A DNA stretch of 64,000 nucleotides from positions 86,200,958 to 86,264,957 of the forward strand of contig CP136069.1 in assembly GCA_032622095.1 (NCBI GenBank), in the 5' to 3' direction. The notes beneath the pieces are model-generated. The model saw only the letters and a program-made list of their open reading frames with translations, ran no database searches and was not told where the DNA came from. The DNA comes from Siphonodentalium dalli (lineage: Eukaryota; Mollusca; Scaphopoda; Gadilida; Siphonodentaliidae). Shown piece after piece: positions 50,501 to 53,500 of the stretch (position 1 is its first letter; each line of letters opens with the position of its first letter). The translations under genes and the position numbers were made by a program.

Positions 50501-53500
50501 TTTAGCATGTTGTCATATGAGATTGAGGCACAAGGTGCATTATTATATAATCATAAACTTTCTACTAAAAGTCTCATACTAAATCACACGGAAATGAAGT
50601 TGATAAATCACGATATCTACTGGATTGTGCTATAGATAGGAAAGACGGTTTAATAACAAGTCACGCGTCGTCATGAGTTATTAATAGGAATTGCAAATCC
50701 CTGGGTTTTTGTCCGCCGACCCAACGGGTTCGGAGGACTATTATAATCAGCCTGTGCGTCCGTCCGTCCGTCCGTCCGTCCGAGGTTTCCGGATGATAAC
50801 TTTAGTTAGAGTGAACCAAATTAAATTAAATTTGGTATGTGGGTTTACTAGCAGAAAAGACAGGTCAAGTTCGAATTCTGGTTCCGTCCGCCAATTTTCA
50901 CCAGAGTTATGCCCCCTTTTCAACTTAGAATTTGACCGTCTGTTAACATTTTTGGTTTCCGACCGATAACTCCAGTTTGGATTATTTGATCTGAACCAAA
51001 GTTGGTATGTGTATTTCCCAGCTAAAGATACAGGCCAAGTTCGAATATGGGTTCCGTCCAATTATTTGTACATGAGTTACGGCCCTTTTTCGACTTAGAA
51101 TTTGACCGTCTGTTAACATTTTTGGTTTCCGACTGATAACTCCAGTTTGGATTATTTGATCTGAACCAAAATTGGTATGTGTCTTTCTCCCAGCAAAACA
51201 CGGGTCAAGTTCGAATTCGGGTTCCGTCCGCCAATTTTCACCAGAGTTATGTCCCTTTTTTTACTTAGAATTTTTGCCAATTTGAGGTTTCCGGATGATA
51301 ACTTTAGTAAATGTGTACTGAATGAAATTACATTTGGTATGTAGGTTTACTAGCACTAAAGACAGGTTTTTATGCGCAAACAACGGTCGTATCAAGCCGA
51401 CACTTAGAGGCGGACATGAGGTCTACCGACCTTTTTTATTCCAATAATAAAGTATCTACATTGTTTTGCATTTGATGGATCCATGCATATATATACACGG
51501 GGTGATGTATTTCAGGCCTAATGTGGCTTGATAACATTGGTAGATCATATAATAAAACACTTATTGCATTTTTTTCGAGGTTTACATGATGACGTATCAA
51601 CCATTGGAAGTTAATATTCAGCTCGGCCTGCGGCCTAGGTGAATATTAGCTTCCTCGGGTTGTCAACCTAAAAAAATAATGGAATAAATGTATAATGTTT
51701 TTTACTGAATGTTTGTCAAAGTAGCAAATTCCTGAGTTGAGGTTTCTTGTCATCAACAATAATTATATTAACAGACGAATAATATATATCAATCTCACGA
51801 AGAACAAGTCACAAATTACACATGTTTCAATATAAACGTATGTCATTACTAGTAATCACCATAGAAGAATTATGCTAATATTTTAGCATTATGTGTTCGT
51901 ATGATTGAATTATTGGCCACAATGTTCTCTCATTGCATAAACAAAATTTACTTTATAAGGTTTTAACTGCATGCACTTAACTGACACAAGAGTTATTTCT
52001 TAATTACCTGTTCATCTGTTTTTGCAGTTGTAATGTTGGAGACTTGGTGCTATTGTGTTTGGATGAACGCCATGATCAGTATGTTGTGTTCACCATTGGT
52101 ACAACTCTTCATTTCCTGCATAGTGACTGTCTGGAACAGCTCAATTTAAAAACAAGTAAGTTGTCACACTATAGGACTTTCCAGATGGTGCACAACATGG
52201 TTTCATGCAAATCACACGATTTCTGCAGATTGCTCCGAAATTACATTGCACTTCCCTTGTTATCTATTATGTAAAATCTCATAATTAAAGTAATGCTCAA
52301 AATAATTGACTCCTTAACCACAGCAGAATTATGGGTAACTTTTCAGGATTTAGTCGGAAATATGGCTTGTTGCCATTCATCGGAAAGCTCTCACTAAGCT
52401 TTCCGATGAATGGCAACAAGCCATATTTGCAGTCCGTCCCAGGAGATGGGAGCGAATGCTCTCGCACTGTATGTATATTAGAACCTGTCCCATCTCAGTT
52501 AAATTATGGGCATGTGAAAGTTTAACTGGACATAGGTCTATCCCAAAATGACATTTTGTTTGAGAGAAACCCAACTTACGATAGTATTATGGGCGAAATT
52601 ACACCCGTCGTCTGAATTGCGAGAGCAAATAAGTTCTCTCGTTGTGTTTTCGTCGTGGGAAGGACTGTATTTCCGACTAAATCCTGAAAAGTTACCCATA
52701 ATTTTGCTGTGGTTAAGGAGTCGATTATTTAGAGCATTACTGTATACACCCACTTTTGAAGAATGATGGAGGATATACTGGATTGACTTTTGTGTGTCTC
52801 TGTCTGTCCATCTGGACATGTATCTCAGGCATGGGTTATCGGATCTGAATTAGGGCCCAGCAAACATTCGATTCAGTGTCGACATCGGGAATCTCATTTG
52901 GGATCGATACTCAATTGGCTTTCTTATATTTTTAATCAGGTTACTCTTGTTTGTTTACGAAGACATGGACATCTTAATGTTTAATTTACTGGCAAGTGGC
53001 GATTCCCACACTGTGCCGTATTCATCTGTCGAGCAACCCTTGTAATTGGCTATGGCAATCAGCAACGCCGAAGCCATTTACTGAAGCAAAATAGGCCATG
53101 GCAAAGTTATCTTCCATCACATGGAATACAGAACTAAAGTTTATTCTGTGAGCATACTCAGCTTTTATTTTGAAAATCAAATATTGCAATTTTCATTAAA
53201 TTTCTATAATATTCCTCTTTTCTGTAATATTCCCATTTTATCAGAAAAAATAATTCTTATTTTAGTCAACAGATGTCTTTCATATGAGTGCATACAATTA
53301 ATTTGTATGTTTGAATTACAGATCCAGGTGAGACAAGGAAAGCATGGGTTTTGGCTGAAGTTACAGATAAGGAATACTGTCAAGCCAGAAAGGTGATGAA
53401 AATTCACATGTTTTGTTGCCATGTATTTATTTAAATTATATCACATACTAGAACCGTCAATAAAAATCGAAATTCTCCATCATGAAAGTTTGCATTTTCC